Made by a program: the position numbers and the translations under genes. Source: VXNE01 sp965116625 (GTDB lineage Bacteria; Pseudomonadota; Gammaproteobacteria; Pseudomonadales; Azotimanducaceae). From it: 64,000 nt of DNA. The stretch spans positions 2,976,001-3,040,000 of the forward strand of contig OZ220717.1 of NCBI GenBank assembly GCA_965116625.1, given 5' to 3'. Below the pieces are notes generated by a model, which saw nothing but the letters and a program-made list of their open reading frames with translations, was not told where the DNA came from and did no database searches. Shown here in pieces: positions 62,509-64,000 of the stretch (positions within the stretch are counted from its first letter, which is position 1; each line of letters opens with the position of its first letter).

Positions 62509-64000
62509 ATGAACCAGGCGCCGCTACCGGTTCTCCCGCTGCGCGATATCGTCGCCTTTCCCCACGGCGTGCTGTCGCTGTTCGTCAGCACCGAGTCGTC
62601 CATCCTGGCACTCGAGGCGGCGCTGGCGGGAGACAAGCAGATTCTTCTCGTCGGGAAGCGCGATGCCGAGTGCGACAACCCAGGTCAGCCAGACCTGTTC
62701 GGGGTCGGCACGTCGGCCACGGTGCTGCAGTTGCTGAAACTGCCCGACGGCACGGTCAAGACGCTGGTGGAGGGCGTGAGCCGCGCGCGGATATCAAACG
62801 TGGCCGACAACGGGCTGCACCTGGTCGCGCAGGTCGAACTCGAGAACGAGCCCCTGGCCGAAACAGCGATGGCCGAAGCGGTAACGCGCGCGGTGTCGTC
62901 ACAGTTCGACGCCTACGTGGAATCCGCCGCCCATGCCTCGAAGAAGGTCCCCCCGGAAACGGTTTCCTCGGTGTCCTCCATCGATGAGCCCGGCCGCCTT
63001 ATCGACAGCATCGCGACGCAACTCCCGTTCAAGCTTGAAGACCGCCAGGCCGTGCTCGAAGCGGTAGGGTTGGACGAACGCATGCAGAGAATCATCGGCC
63101 TGATGGAAGCCGAGATGGCCCTCAATCGCCTGGAGAAGAACATTCGCGGGCGCGTCAAGAAGCAGATGGAAGACAGCCAGCGCGAGTACTACCTCAATGA
63201 GAAGATGAGGGCGATCCAGCAGGAACTGGGCGGCGAGGCCCTGCCGGACGAATTCGAGGAGTTCCGGCAGAAAATCGACGGCTCGGGAATGCGCAATGAG
63301 GCGAAAGACAAGGCAGAGCACGAGCTCCAGAAACTCATGCGCATGCCGCCGATGTCACCCGAGGCCACGGTCATTCGCGGATACCTTGACTGGCTGCTGG
63401 CGCTGCCCTGGAAGAAGCGAAGCCGTACGCGCCGGGATCTCAGGGCAGCGGAGGAGATTCTCGAGGCGGACCACTATGGCCTCGAGGAAGTGAAGGAGCG
63501 CATCGTTGAATACCTGGCGGTGCAACGGCGCGTCGGCAAGGTCAAGGGGGCCGTGCTCTGCCTGGTTGGACCGCCTGGTGTCGGCAAGACTTCGCTCGGG
63601 GAGTCGATCGCCCGCGCCACGAATCGCAAGTTCGTGCGCATGTCGCTGGGCGGCGTGCGGGACGAGGCGGAGATCCGGGGGCATCGCCGCACGTACATCG
63701 GCTCGATGCCGGGCAAGATACTGCAGAAGCTGGCGAAAGTCGGCGTGCGCAACCCGCTGTTTCTGCTCGACGAAGTCGACAAGATGGGCATGGACTTCCG
63801 GGGAGACCCGGCCTCGGCCCTGCTCGAAGTGCTCGATCCGGAGCAGAACCACACGTTCAACGACCACTATCTCGAAGTCGATTACGACCTTTCGGACGTG
63901 TTCTTCGTATGCACCTCGAATTCCATGGATATTCCCCCCGCGCTGCTTGACCGGATGGAAGTGATCCGGCTACCCGGCTACACGGAGGATGAGAAGGTCA
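62509..64000 (+). CDS. lon: ATP-dependent Lon protease, 5' part
   Basis: The first 497 codons of Lon, cut by the window end. The N-terminal substrate-binding domain begins APLPVLPLRDIVAFPHGVLS. A coiled-coil helical region precedes the AAA+ module with Walker A GPPGVGKTS and Walker B LFLLDEVDKMG. The Ser-Lys protease domain is beyond position 64000. The start is ATG 62509, without strong ribosome-binding site. I see no sigma-32 promoter in the 105-bp gap after clpX, although lon is heat-inducible in E. coli. Confidence 0.96.
   Translation, partial: MNQAPLPVLPLRDIVAFPHGVLSLFVSTESSILALEAALAGDKQILLVGKRDAECDNPGQPDLFGVGTSATVLQLLKLPDGTVKTLVEGVSRARISNVADNGLHLVAQVELENEPLAETAMAEAVTRAVSSQFDAYVESAAHASKKVPPETVSSVSSIDEPGRLIDSIATQLPFKLEDRQAVLEAVGLDERMQRIIGLMEAEMALNRLEKNIRGRVKKQMEDSQREYYLNEKMRAIQQELGGEALPDEFEEFRQKIDGSGMRNEAKDKAEHELQKLMRMPPMSPEATVIRGYLDWLLALPWKKRSRTRRDLRAAEEILEADHYGLEEVKERIVEYLAVQRRVGKVKGAVLCLVGPPGVGKTSLGESIARATNRKFVRMSLGGVRDEAEIRGHRRTYIGSMPGKILQKLAKVGVRNPLFLLDEVDKMGMDFRGDPASALLEVLDPEQNHTFNDHYLEVDYDLSDVFFVCTSNSMDIPPALLDRMEVIRLPGYTEDEKV

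Overview
The window is a compact, GC-rich stretch of a bacterial chromosome, almost certainly from an uncultured gammaproteobacterium. The evidence is conserved gene order: leuC-leuD-leuB-asd-fimV-truA-trpF-trpB-trpA-folC-SPOR-cvpA-purF, tRNA-Pro/Arg/His followed by tig-clpP-clpX-lon, DUF2062 next to comEC, and lolCDE, lpxH, folD and miaE. Genes often overlap by 4 bp (ATGA/GTGA) and GTG or TTG starts are common. I see no prophage, IS element, rRNA or CRISPR array.

Layout. 1-606: MntA/HepT toxin-antitoxin pair whose toxin frame is broken. 709-2622: enoyl-CoA hydratase-like gene and, divergently, an ApbE flavin transferase lipoprotein. 2686-5818: lolC-lolD-lolE lipoprotein export operon. 5866-8777: DUF2062 membrane protein and ComEC. 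8881-9431: HicA/HicB toxin-antitoxin. 9459-18225 (minus strand): a tightly packed five-gene run made of two hot-dog dehydratase-like proteins, a TPR plus FG-GAP lipoprotein, a membrane-anchored pentaheme cytochrome with TPRs, and a CRTAC1/UnbV-type FG-GAP protein. 18434-26517: sucCD, htpG with a sigma-32-like promoter, gpsA, a DUF4892 protein, prmB and aroC. 26554-30518 (minus): a Pnkp/Hen1 RNA-repair cassette, with a DUF3565-DUF1971 fusion gene upstream. 31289-33900: a dienelactone-hydrolase-like enzyme, a decayed AAA-ATPase/nuclease remnant and a DUF4143 ATPase. 34034-46771: the leu-asd-fimV-truA-trp-folC-cvpA-purF supercluster, without accD at its usual place. 46796-49399: DUF1289, miaE, lpxH, folD. 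49913-56010: lipoprotein, FecI-like sigma factor, FecR-like anti-sigma factor, palindromic tandem repeats, TonB receptor. 56321-58309: NnrU and DUF3500 proteins. 58345-64000: tRNA operon with a strong sigma-70-like promoter, then tig, clpP, clpX and the 5' part of lon.

How the genes work together. The core consists of amino-acid biosynthesis (Leu, Trp, Asp-family), purine and folate metabolism, envelope biogenesis (Lol, LpxH, SPOR) and proteostasis (HtpG, Tig, ClpXP, Lon). The accessory content concerns stress and defence (two toxin-antitoxin pairs, Pnkp/Hen1), iron or nutrient uptake signalling (sigma/anti-sigma/TonB receptor) and a periplasmic redox apparatus. The best candidate for an undescribed system is the 9459-18225 run. 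It combines a predicted b/c-type electron conduit, two calcium-binding propeller proteins and TPR scaffolds in one apparent transcription unit. Its function is inferred from domain content only.
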